A program made the translations under genes and the position numbers. DNA of 8,793 nucleotides from Dehalococcoides mccartyi (GTDB lineage: Bacteria; Chloroflexota; Dehalococcoidia; UBA2979). Under the pieces are notes generated by a model. That model was not told the DNA's origin. It did not search any database and saw nothing but the letters and a program-made list of their open reading frames with translations. Shown here in pieces: positions 1 through 6,813 of this stretch. The stretch lies in NCBI GenBank assembly GCA_945888895.1, contig CAMDAY010000084.1, positions 1 to 8,793 on the forward strand. The letters run 5' to 3'. Position 1 is the stretch's first letter. Each line of letters opens with the position of its first letter.

Positions 1-1
1 G

Positions 2-1912
2 TTCATGGTGACGGTGGGCGTCGTCTTCCTGCGGCTGTTCCCGCTGGTCATGCGTGGCATCGGCTGGATCGTCGGCAAGACGAAGAGCGTCGCGGTGCTC
101 ATCGGCGTGCGGTCGCTCGTCCGCAACCCCACGCACTACGCGCGGCTCATCCTGCTGCTGATGTTCGCGACCGGCGTCGGCATGTTCGGCGCGACCTTCT
201 CGGCGACGCTCGACCGGTCGTACGAGGATCGCGCGGGGTACGCGGTGGGCGCCGATGTCCGCGCGAGCGGCATCCCGATGCCGGGCTTCGCCGGCGACGC
301 CGAGTTCCTTGCACGGATCGCGCGCGTCCCCGCCGACGCGCGCACCGCGCTCACGCGCCTCGACGGGTCCGTGACGAAGGACAAGCGCGTCGCGAACGTC
401 GAGGTGCTCGGCATCGACCCGAAGACGTTCGAGCGCGTGGCGTACTTCCGCGGCGACTTCGCGGACGACGACCTCCGCTCGATGCTCACGGTCCTCGACC
501 AGAACGGCACCACGCTGGGGCGCGGCCCGCTGCTCCCCGCGAACGCGCGCCAGCTCGGCGTCTGGGTGCGCATGACCGACATTCGAGGCCGCGTGGTCCT
601 CGGCGTCAGCCTGCGCGATTCGGCTGGGCGCGTCTCGAACCGCCAGCTCGGCGAGGCGCGCCCCGGCGACGCAGCGACGAGCGAGTGGACGTTCTTCAGT
701 GCCGACCTCCAGCAGCCGCGCTCCATGTCGGGTGGCCTGATCCGAGACGCGCAGGCCTCCATCGGTCCGTTCGAGGTGCGCGGGATCTTCGTGCAACCGA
801 TCGGCGCGATCGCCAACCAGCGCGGCGTCGTGCAGTTCGGCCCGGCGCTCGCCACCGCGTCGGCGCCGCCTCCACCCGCGAGCGCCGGGCTGGGCTCGAA
901 TGGCCTCGAGATGACCACCGCGGCGTGGCGCGACGCCGTCCTCGTGCAGGACTTCACCCAACCGGGGTTCGAGGTGATCCAGGGCACGCGCCCGGTGCAG
1001 CTCCCCGACCTCGCACGCGGCACCACCGAGGCGCCCCCGCCTGGCTTCACCTCCGCGATGCGGTACGAATGGCAGGACGCCGGCATCTCGCCCGGCATAC
1101 GCGGCCTGCGCCCGGTCGTGGACGCCGCCCCCGCGCGTGTCTACCTCGACGCCACCTCGGCGAAGCAACTCGAGGTGACGACGGGCGACACGGTCATCCT
1201 CGGCACCGGGGGCCGCAGCGTGACGGCGGTCGTAGCGGGCGTGGTGGACTACTTCCCAACGTACAAGCCCGGCGGGAACAGCGGGCTCGTGGTGCTCAAC
1301 GGCAGTCGCCTCTCCACCGCCGTGAACGGTGCGATCCCGGACTCCGTGCTCGGCCCGAACGAGGTCTGGCTCGCGACCAGGGAGAGCGGTGCGACACGGG
1401 ACGCCCTCAAGACGCTCGCCCCGCTCTCCGTGGAGACACGCGACGCGGTGCGCGCCGTACAGCAAGACGACCCGCTGATTGCGGCGGGCTGGGCCGGCAT
1501 CCTCGCCATCGCGTTCGGGGCGGTACTGCTCCTTTCGGCGATCGGGTTCATCGTCTACTCGTACCTGACGGCGCAGCAGCGGGCGCTGGAGTTCGCAATC
1601 CTGCGCACCCTCGGCTTCTCGAGGCCGCAGATCTTCTCCGTCGTCCTGTTCGAGCACCTCTTCGTGATTGTTGCCGGGATGGGCCTCGGCACTGCTGTGG
1701 GTCTGCGCGTCGGGCGGCTGATGCTCGCGTTCCTCGGCGTGGACGAACGAGGCGGGCAGGTGGTGCCGCCGTTCATCCAACGCATCTCGTGGACAGAGGT
1801 CTTCGTGGTGTGGGGGATTCTCGGTACAGTGTTCGTCGCGACGATCGCCGCCGTCGTCGCGCTCTACTTCCGGCTGGCGGTGAGCCGCGCGCTCAGGATC
1901 GGGGACGTCTAG
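2..1912 (+). CDS. FtsX/MacB-like ABC transporter permease, C-terminal part (5' end outside window)
   Basis: This is the membrane subunit of a type VII (FtsX/MacB/LolCDE-like) ABC transporter, acting in the cytoplasmic membrane. The frame is open to the left edge, so the ATG at base 5 is probably internal. Residue numbers here count from that ATG. The visible part begins with hydrophobic segments (about 1-25 and 44-66), probably the junction between two permease halves, with the motif RNPTHYARL at 40-48. A long extracytoplasmic region (about 70-490) follows. It contains a probable β-sandwich insert at about 160-285 (GVWVRMTDIRG, then W228-TFFSADL). The FtsX core follows, with membrane helices at about 494-520, 543-570 and 597-622; the cytoplasmic loop after the first carries QQRALEFAILRTLGFS, the usual ATPase-coupling region. 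The TAG stop overlaps the next gene's GTG start. The permease identity is secure; the exported substrate cannot be told from the sequence. Confidence 0.9.
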   Translation, partial: FMVTVGVVFLRLFPLVMRGIGWIVGKTKSVAVLIGVRSLVRNPTHYARLILLLMFATGVGMFGATFSATLDRSYEDRAGYAVGADVRASGIPMPGFAGDAEFLARIARVPADARTALTRLDGSVTKDKRVANVEVLGIDPKTFERVAYFRGDFADDDLRSMLTVLDQNGTTLGRGPLLPANARQLGVWVRMTDIRGRVVLGVSLRDSAGRVSNRQLGEARPGDAATSEWTFFSADLQQPRSMSGGLIRDAQASIGPFEVRGIFVQPIGAIANQRGVVQFGPALATASAPPPPASAGLGSNGLEMTTAAWRDAVLVQDFTQPGFEVIQGTRPVQLPDLARGTTEAPPPGFTSAMRYEWQDAGISPGIRGLRPVVDAAPARVYLDATSAKQLEVTTGDTVILGTGGRSVTAVVAGVVDYFPTYKPGGNSGLVVLNGSRLSTAVNGAIPDSVLGPNEVWLATRESGATRDALKTLAPLSVETRDAVRAVQQDDPLIAAGWAGILAIAFGAVLLLSAIGFIVYSYLTAQQRALEFAILRTLGFSRPQIFSVVLFEHLFVIVAGMGLGTAVGLRVGRLMLAFLGVDERGGQVVPPFIQRISWTEVFVVWGILGTVFVATIAAVVALYFRLAVSRALRIGDV

Positions 1913-2877
1913 TGCAGTACCGCCCCCCGAGCACGCAGGCCCCCAGCTCGCCCACGACGCGCGCCCAGAACCGGCGCCTCGACCGGGGCGAGGCATCCGA
2001 GCCGCCCTACATCCACTGCGAAGACCTGTTCAAGATCTACAAGACCGAGGATCTGGAGGTCGTCGCGCTGCGCGGCCTCGACCTGCGCGTGGCGCGCGGC
2101 GAGATGATGGCGATCGTCGGCGCATCCGGCTCCGGCAAGTCGACGCTGCTCAACATCCTCGCCGGTCTCGACCAACCCTCGGCGGGGCGCGTCACGGTGG
2201 GCGAGCGCGACCTGCTGACCACGGACGAGTCGGACCTGGTGCGCTACCGCCGCGTCGAGGTGGGATTTGTGTGGCAGCAGACCGGTCGCAACCTCATCCC
2301 CTACCTCACTGCGGAGCAGAACGTCGAGGTGCCGATGATCCTCGAGGGCCGTCCGCGCGGCGAGACGCGTGATCGGGCGCGGATGCTCCTCGAGCAGGTC
2401 GGGCTCGGCGAGAAGCTGGGCAACAAGCCACAGGAGATGTCCGGCGGCGAGCAGCAGCGCACCGCGATCGCCGTCGCCCTCGCGAATGACCCGCCGCTGC
2501 TCCTCGCGGACGAGCCGACCGGCGAGCTAGACAGCGCGACCGCCGACGAGGTCTTCGCCGTCCTGCGCGGGCTGAACCGCGACCTCGGCGTGACAATCGT
2601 GATCGTGACGCACGACCGGCAGATCACGCAGCGCGTCGACCGCGTCGTCGCCATGCGCGACGGCCGCACGAGCACGGAGCTCGTGCGGCACGTGCAGTTC
2701 GCGCGCGGCACCGAGGCGAGCATCGACGAGTTCGCGGTCGTCGACCGCAGCGGGCGCCTTCAGATCCCGCGCGACTACCTCGACCAACTCGACATCGGCG
2801 CACGCGCTCGCATCGAACTCGCTGGGGATCACGTCGAGGTACGTCCGGAGACGCCCGGCGACGGACGGCGCGCATGA
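1912..2877 (+). CDS. ABC transporter ATP-binding protein with AbrB-like C-terminal tail
   Basis: This is a MacB/LolD-type nucleotide-binding subunit that hydrolyses ATP to drive the permease encoded just upstream. The start is GTG at 1912 (TAGTG overlap), with GGGGA at 1901-1905 as a ribosome site; no other start fits before the domain. The protein has 321 residues. A Pro/Ser/Arg-rich leader (1-30) precedes the ABC domain (about 33-262). Visible motifs are Walker A GASGSGKST (70-78), Q-loop glutamine at 122/123, signature MSGGEQQR (176-183), Walker B LLLADEP with catalytic E201, D-loop ELD (205-207) and switch H234, so it looks catalytically complete. Residues about 275-311 form an extra module, VVDRSGRLQIPRDYLDQL plus GDHVEVRP, resembling the SpoVT/AbrB/MazE swapped-hairpin fold. 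The ATPase is certain; the tail assignment is by eye. It is translationally coupled to the second ATPase through an ATGA overlap. Confidence 0.93.
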   Translation: MQYRPPSTQAPSSPTTRAQNRRLDRGEASEPPYIHCEDLFKIYKTEDLEVVALRGLDLRVARGEMMAIVGASGSGKSTLLNILAGLDQPSAGRVTVGERDLLTTDESDLVRYRRVEVGFVWQQTGRNLIPYLTAEQNVEVPMILEGRPRGETRDRARMLLEQVGLGEKLGNKPQEMSGGEQQRTAIAVALANDPPLLLADEPTGELDSATADEVFAVLRGLNRDLGVTIVIVTHDRQITQRVDRVVAMRDGRTSTELVRHVQFARGTEASIDEFAVVDRSGRLQIPRDYLDQLDIGARARIELAGDHVEVRPETPGDGRRA

Positions 2878-3680
2878 CGACTTCGCCATCTCAGGCGCAA
2901 TCCGGGCCGATGGTCGTCGCTGACCACCTCGTGCGCACCTTCAGCGGCGGTGGCGGCGAGGTCACCGCGGTCAAGGACGTCTCGCTCACGGTGCCACGCG
3001 GGCAGTTCCTCGCCGTCATCGGGCGTTCCGGCTCCGGCAAGACGACCCTGCTCAATTTGATCGCAGGCCTCGACACTCCAAACAGCGGCACGGTGATGGT
3101 CGACGACCGCGAGGTGTCCAACTTCAACGACGCGGAAATGACGGAGTTCCGTCGGCACACGGTCGGCTTTGTCTTCCAGTCGTTCGGCCTGCTGCCGCTC
3201 CTCTCCGCTGCCGAGAACGTCGAGCTGGCGTTGCGGATCGCGGGTGCTGGCATCCGTGAACGCGGCGAGCGGACGCGCGAGTTGCTGCACCTCGTCGGTC
3301 TCACCGAGCGCTCGAGTCACCGCCCGTACGAGATGTCCGGCGGCGAGCAGCAGCGCGTCGCCGTCGCGCGCGCGCTCGCGAACTCACCTCGACTGATCAT
3401 CGCCGACGAGCCGACGGGCGAACTGGACAGCACAACCGGCGCGCAGATCTTCGAGCTCCTGCGCGGCGTCGCCCGCGAGGGCGTCACCGTGATCGCCGCA
3501 ACCCACGATCCGTTTGTCATGGAGCACGCCGACCGCGTCCTCGAGATGTCGGACGGCCACCTGCTGCCCGAGGGTCAGGGCTCCCTCGTCGCGCAGCATC
3601 GCAGCCCTCGCACACACGAGGCGCTCCCCGCGCCGCTGCCGAACCTGCACGTGCCGCCCGCGCACCCGCCGCGCCGGTAG
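2874..3680 (+). CDS. ABC transporter ATP-binding protein (MacB/LolD type)
   Basis: This is the second nucleotide-binding subunit of the same transporter, 268 residues. Its ATG overlaps the previous stop (ATGA). Visible motifs are Walker A GRSGSGKTT (50-58), Q-loop Q102 in FVFQSFGLLPLLS, signature MSGGEQQR (154-161), Walker B LIIADEP with E179, D-loop ELD (183-185) and switch H211. All residues needed for hydrolysis are present. The C-terminus (about 235-268) is a Pro/His/Arg-rich tail with no recognised domain, unlike the AbrB-like tail of the first ATPase. Two different ATPases next to one double-length permease suggest an asymmetric complex in which each ATPase serves one permease half; that is inference. 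Substrate unknown. The 27-nt stretch encoding the signature region is identical in both ATPase genes (2434-2460 and 3330-3356), which fits paralogy with strong constraint. Confidence 0.93.
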   Translation: MTTSPSQAQSGPMVVADHLVRTFSGGGGEVTAVKDVSLTVPRGQFLAVIGRSGSGKTTLLNLIAGLDTPNSGTVMVDDREVSNFNDAEMTEFRRHTVGFVFQSFGLLPLLSAAENVELALRIAGAGIRERGERTRELLHLVGLTERSSHRPYEMSGGEQQRVAVARALANSPRLIIADEPTGELDSTTGAQIFELLRGVAREGVTVIAATHDPFVMEHADRVLEMSDGHLLPEGQGSLVAQHRSPRTHEALPAPLPNLHVPPAHPPRR

Positions 3681-3693
3681 AAGCCCCCTCGAC

Positions 3694-3699
3694 TAGACT
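3694..3699 (+). promoter_or_regulatory. Putative leaderless -10 element TAGACT
   Basis: TAGACT lies exactly 7 nt before the ATG at 3707, in the 26-bp gap after the second ATPase gene. A TANNNT -10 hexamer at this distance would place the transcription start at or next to the start codon, giving a leaderless mRNA. There is no Shine-Dalgarno sequence and no clear -35 box. The same hexamer at the same distance precedes the minus-strand gene starting at 7432, which strengthens the call. Confidence 0.5.
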
Positions 3700-3706
3700 C
3701 CGGGCT

Positions 3707-4315
3707 ATGCCAATCGTCCACATCATCTGCGCGACGCTGAAGGACGACGCCTCCGAGGAGGCCGTGACGCACGCGCTCGATCTGGGGCGTGCGCTGCCGA
3801 GCGCGGAGGGCGTGCAGCACTCGATCCTCGGACGGTCACCGCAGCACCTCGTCGCCGCTACGTGGCTCGAGGGTCGCGCGGCGCTGGAGCCATTCGCGGC
3901 ATCGCCCGTGCACATGGCGTTCATCATGCGTGGCCTCGCGCCGTGCATCCGCGGCATGTGGAGTGCCGCCGCCGAGAGCGACGTGGTTCCGCCTCGCGAC
4001 GTCGAGTCGATGTGGGTGTTCGCGCTGCAATCGCAGGAGACGCTGTTCGAGTGGCAGGTGCGCGACCTGCTCGCCGCGGTGGACGGACTGCCTGGCCTTG
4101 CGGCCGTGGGCGTCACCGTCGAGGAACGCGAACGCTATCGCGCTGGGGGCGTCGTGTGCCTCGTGCCCGGCGAAGCCGCGCTGTTCGATCCCGCTCTGGG
4201 TGCGGCGCGCGCGGAGTGGGGCGACCTCGCCGAATCGATCGTCGAGTGCAAAGTCGAGGTGATTCCCTTACGCCCAGGCGCGGACACGGAGCCTGGCGCA
4301 GTTCACGATCGGTAG
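3707..4315 (+). CDS. Dabb-like (stress-responsive α/β-barrel) domain protein, function unknown
   Basis: A 202-residue soluble protein without signal peptide or membrane segment. Residues 1-93 resemble the dimeric α/β-barrel (Dabb/EthD-like) ferredoxin fold: an opening strand MPIVHIICATLK, a helix, a segment around GVQHSILGRSPQH, and a late F-AASPVHMAFIMRGLAP stretch recalling the 'ahp-H--f---l-P' pattern of Dabb proteins. Residues about 100-190 show a comparable strand-helix-strand order (SMWVFALQSQ, then GLAAVGVTVEE, then ECKVEVIPL) and may be a second, diverged copy, so the protein could be a self-contained pseudo-dimer. No catalytic residues can be named. The start is the ATG 7 nt after a TAGACT hexamer. 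Its TAG stop is immediately followed, in the same frame, by the ATG of the nuclease-like gene, so the two are probably cotranscribed. The coding call is firm; the fold assignment is tentative. Confidence 0.75.
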   Translation: MPIVHIICATLKDDASEEAVTHALDLGRALPSAEGVQHSILGRSPQHLVAATWLEGRAALEPFAASPVHMAFIMRGLAPCIRGMWSAAAESDVVPPRDVESMWVFALQSQETLFEWQVRDLLAAVDGLPGLAAVGVTVEERERYRAGGVVCLVPGEAALFDPALGAARAEWGDLAESIVECKVEVIPLRPGADTEPGAVHDR

Positions 4316-4942
4316 ATGATCTCGATGAAGGAGACGCCCCCGCCGTTCCACTCGCGCACGCGTTCACGAACGCGCCCTGCTCGACGGCGCCCGGAGCCCG
4401 ACCGCTCCCCTGACCTCAAGCGCATCCAGCGGCGACTGTCTCGCTCCTCGATCGGGATCGCCGCGCTCATCGCGGTGCTGAGCCTGACGAGCGCTGGTCT
4501 CTTTCGCGCACGCCAGTCTGGCGACACCGTGCCCCCCGTCGCGCTCACGGATACCGCGTCCGTCGAGGTCACACGCATCATTGACGGCGACACTCTCGAC
4601 GTCCGCGCGGCCGAGACGACGCTCCGCGTGCGCCTGTACGGAGTAGACACAGCGGAGCGCGGCGAGGCCTGCTACCGCGAGGCGACGGAGCGCCTCACGG
4701 CACTCGCGGGCAACCGCGTCCTGCTGCTCCCCGACGCTCGCCTGACCGATCGGAACGGTCGAGAACTGCGTTATGTCTTTACTGCTGACGGCCAATCGAT
4801 CGACGCGGCGCTGATCCGCGAAGGCCTGGCGAAGGCCTGGCGCGAGGATGGCAGCCGCAAGGCGGAACTAATTGCTCTGGAAGAGGCGGCGCGGATCTCG
4901 AGGACCGGCTGCCTGTGGAGTGCGTCACCTGGGGCGAGATAA
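4316..4942 (+). CDS. Membrane-anchored staphylococcal-nuclease-like (thermonuclease) protein
   Basis: A 208-residue protein with an SNase-fold nuclease domain, likely a Ca2+-dependent phosphodiesterase for DNA or RNA acting outside the cytoplasm. Residues 12-43 are very Arg-rich, followed by one hydrophobic helix (about 46-62). By the positive-inside rule the domain at about 83-201 should lie outside. Active-site counterparts are visible: IIDGDTL (D92, like SNase D21), VRLYGVDTAE with R106, D111, T112 and E114 (like R35, D40, T41, E43), and GRELRYVF with R149 (like R87). C118 and C199 could form a disulfide. The GLAKAW helix (170-175) matches the family. The ATG at 4316 abuts the previous stop and lacks a ribosome site; an in-frame ATG at 4325 is an alternative. 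Expression probably depends on translational coupling or reinitiation. The biological substrate is unknown. Confidence 0.88.
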   Translation: MISMKETPPPFHSRTRSRTRPARRRPEPDRSPDLKRIQRRLSRSSIGIAALIAVLSLTSAGLFRARQSGDTVPPVALTDTASVEVTRIIDGDTLDVRAAETTLRVRLYGVDTAERGEACYREATERLTALAGNRVLLLPDARLTDRNGRELRYVFTADGQSIDAALIREGLAKAWREDGSRKAELIALEEAARISRTGCLWSASPGAR

Positions 4943-4947
4943 CCCCG

Positions 4948-4971
4948 GCCGTGTCGCCTAATCGACACGGC
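4948..4971. terminator. Inverted repeat between convergent genes, possible bidirectional terminator
   Basis: A perfect 9-bp stem GCCGTGTCG / CGACACGGC with a 6-nt loop CCTAAT lies in the 39-bp gap between the nuclease-like gene and the lipoprotein gene, which converge here. It would form on either transcript. No run of U follows on either strand, so it is not a textbook intrinsic terminator; it may pause RNA polymerase or protect 3' ends. The position supports a terminator role; the missing T-tract lowers confidence. Confidence 0.55.
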
Positions 4972-4981
4972 GAAGATTCAT

Positions 4982-5761
4982 CTACTCGAACTTGGTGAGT
5001 TCGAAGATGAGATCGGCATTGTCCCAACGCACGATCAGATGCGGCGGAGTGCTGCTAATCCACGCAGTGCGTACGGCCCGGCCGTTGCGTACCAGGATGC
5101 GCCACGTCTCGAACTTGCCCGCGGGGACCTCAATCGTCTCGCGTTGAGGGATGCGGACCGCGACGTTCTGCTGGGTCCGGTCGATGGCGTTCGCGGAGAC
5201 GTAGGCGTGCTCGTACTGCTCCGCGAAGGCGATGCCCCGCCAGAACCACAGTGACGACTCGTTGTCGTAGAAGTGCGGGCGGAGCGTCAGCTCGCCCGTC
5301 GAGGACTTGCCGCCATCGCGCTCGGACGAGGTGGCGAGGCGCGTCTTGTCGCCCTCGGCGCGGTAGGTCCACGTGGTACGGGTGACCTGCGCCTTGCCGT
5401 CCTCCGTGCGCCCATTGGTCATGCGAGTCCCTTGCACCGGCTTGAACGACTTCGCGTCGACGGTGACCGTGACCTCATCGCGCACCGGGGGCGCACCGAC
5501 GGGCGTCATCGCCTCCGTGTACGACTGACCGAGGACGACGCGGTCGCCCTCGAGTCTGGTCGTGAGGACGCCAGTACCAACGTCCTGGCCGCCGCTATTG
5601 CGCAGCCGGTACTCCAGGCGCTCGCTCGCCTTCCAGGGTGCGGCGACGAAGATGTCGCTGGTCTTCACGTTGGGCGTCGCGCCCTGGCAACCCGTCAACA
5701 GCACCGCTCCCGCCACGACAGCGATCATCAAGGCAGCGCGAAGCCACCGCTCGCGACGCAT
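4982..5761 (-). CDS. Putative DUF3108-like lipoprotein
   Basis: A 259-residue predicted lipoprotein. The chosen ATG (5759-5761) gives a classic type II signal: MRRERWLR, a hydrophobic core (9-22), and lipobox LTGC with the lipidated cysteine at C25. Starts further upstream would bury this signal and overlap the threonine aldolase gene. The mature part is β-rich with no membrane helix. A C-terminal pattern, VPAGKFETWRILVRNGR followed by AWISSTPPHLIVRW and FELTKFE at the end, resembles the DUF3108 family, a group of extracytoplasmic β-proteins of unknown role; by-eye match only. It starts 11 nt after the threonine aldolase stop, so the two are probably cotranscribed, though no functional link is evident. 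No good ribosome site is visible. It should sit on the outer face of the cytoplasmic membrane or cell surface. Confidence 0.82.
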   Translation of the reverse strand: MRRERWLRAALMIAVVAGAVLLTGCQGATPNVKTSDIFVAAPWKASERLEYRLRNSGGQDVGTGVLTTRLEGDRVVLGQSYTEAMTPVGAPPVRDEVTVTVDAKSFKPVQGTRMTNGRTEDGKAQVTRTTWTYRAEGDKTRLATSSERDGGKSSTGELTLRPHFYDNESSLWFWRGIAFAEQYEHAYVSANAIDRTQQNVAVRIPQRETIEVPAGKFETWRILVRNGRAVRTAWISSTPPHLIVRWDNADLIFELTKFE

Positions 5762-5772
5762 GTGTGGAGCGA

Positions 5773-6813
5773 TCACGAGGTGGCCGGGAGCGACTTCAGC
5801 ACTGACGCGACGATCGGAATCGCCGCATCGATGTCCTCGCGCGTGACGTCCATGTGACACACCATCCGCACGCGCTGCGGCGACGTGCCGGTGCACAACA
5901 CGCCCTGCTCGGCGCACCTCGCACGGAACTCGTTGCCATCGACGCCATCGAGTTCGAAGAAGACGAGGTTCGTGTCGACGCCGGCAGGGTCCATGATCAC
6001 GTGCGGCATCTCCGCGATCGCGGCGAACAGCCGCTTCGCGTTGGCGTGGTCATCGGCGAGTCGCTCGATGTTGTTCTCCAGTGCGTACAGCGCGCCGGCT
6101 GCAACGATGCCGGTCTGGCGCATCGACCCGCCGAGGAGCCGGCGGTTCGCCCGCGCGCGCTCGATGAACTCGACAGGCCCGGTGACGACCGATCCGACCG
6201 GCGCGCCGAGGCCCTTCGAGAAGCAGAAGTCGACGGTGTCGGCACTCGCGACCAGCGACTTCGCGTCCGTCTCCAGCGTGACCGCGGCGTTGAAGATACG
6301 CGCGCCGTCCACGTGCACCTGCACGCCCGCCGCGTGCGCGACGTCCGCCACGGCGTTCATGTCGCTGACGCTGATGGCCGCGCCACCTCGACGGTTGTGC
6401 GTGTTCTCGAGGCATACGACGTTCGTGCGGGGCCACGTCGCCCGGATCGTCGAGGCCACCTGCGCCGGGTCGATGTGTCCGCGCTCGTCGTTGTGCACCG
6501 CGCGGATGGAGATACCGCCGAGCGCGGCGGAGCCCATGCCCTCGTGGTTCAGGATGTGCGACTCGTCGCCCGCGATCGCTTCGTCGCCGCGCCCGCAGTA
6601 GGTCAGCAGCGTGACGAGATTGCCCATCGTCCCGCTCGGCACGAAGAGCGCGGCGGCCTTGCCAACGACCTCGGCGGAACGCTCTTCGAGGCGCTTCACC
6701 GTGGGGTCGTCGCCGAGCAGATCGTCGCCGACCTCGGCGCGCGCCATTGCCTGTCGCATGCCCTCGGACGGGCGGGTCACGGTGTCCGAACGGAGATCGA
6801 TGACGCGGGCCAT
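5773..6813 (-). CDS. ltaE: Low-specificity L-threonine aldolase
   Basis: A cytoplasmic PLP enzyme that splits L-threonine or L-allo-threonine into glycine and acetaldehyde. Its 346 residues compare with about 333 for E. coli LtaE, and it aligns end to end by eye. The N-terminus IDLRSDTVTRPS (5-16) and VGDDLLGDDPTV (28-39) are family hallmarks. H86 (ESHILNHE) should stack on the PLP ring, HVDGARIFNA (167-176) supplies D169 and R172 for cofactor contacts, DFCFSKGLGAPVGS (195-208) carries the Schiff-base lysine K200, and R316 in RVRMVCHMDV is the likely substrate-carboxylate arginine. The enzyme looks intact. The start at 6811-6813 is fixed by the conserved N-terminus and by GAGGGA (6821-6826, minus strand), a good ribosome site 7 nt upstream. 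The lipoprotein gene follows after 11 nt. Whether it acts on L-, allo- or both isomers cannot be read from the sequence. Confidence 0.96.
   Translation of the reverse strand: MARVIDLRSDTVTRPSEGMRQAMARAEVGDDLLGDDPTVKRLEERSAEVVGKAAALFVPSGTMGNLVTLLTYCGRGDEAIAGDESHILNHEGMGSAALGGISIRAVHNDERGHIDPAQVASTIRATWPRTNVVCLENTHNRRGGAAISVSDMNAVADVAHAAGVQVHVDGARIFNAAVTLETDAKSLVASADTVDFCFSKGLGAPVGSVVTGPVEFIERARANRRLLGGSMRQTGIVAAGALYALENNIERLADDHANAKRLFAAIAEMPHVIMDPAGVDTNLVFFELDGVDGNEFRARCAEQGVLCTGTSPQRVRMVCHMDVTREDIDAAIPIVASVLKSLPATS

Noticed and set aside
136..1098. Long open frame (320 codons) on the minus strand opposite the permease gene
   Set aside because: It is antisense to a clearly coding permease and has a low-complexity Arg/Ser/Pro composition typical of GC-rich shadow frames; no domain is visible.
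685..1911. Upstream extension of the first ATPase frame across the permease gene
   Set aside because: This part is Arg/Ala/Gly-rich frame-shadow sequence. The ATPase begins at the GTG at 1912, which has a ribosome site.
2434..2460. 27-nt exact repeat shared with 3330-3356
   Set aside because: It encodes the ABC signature region in two paralogous ATPases; conserved coding sequence explains it without a mobile or regulatory repeat.
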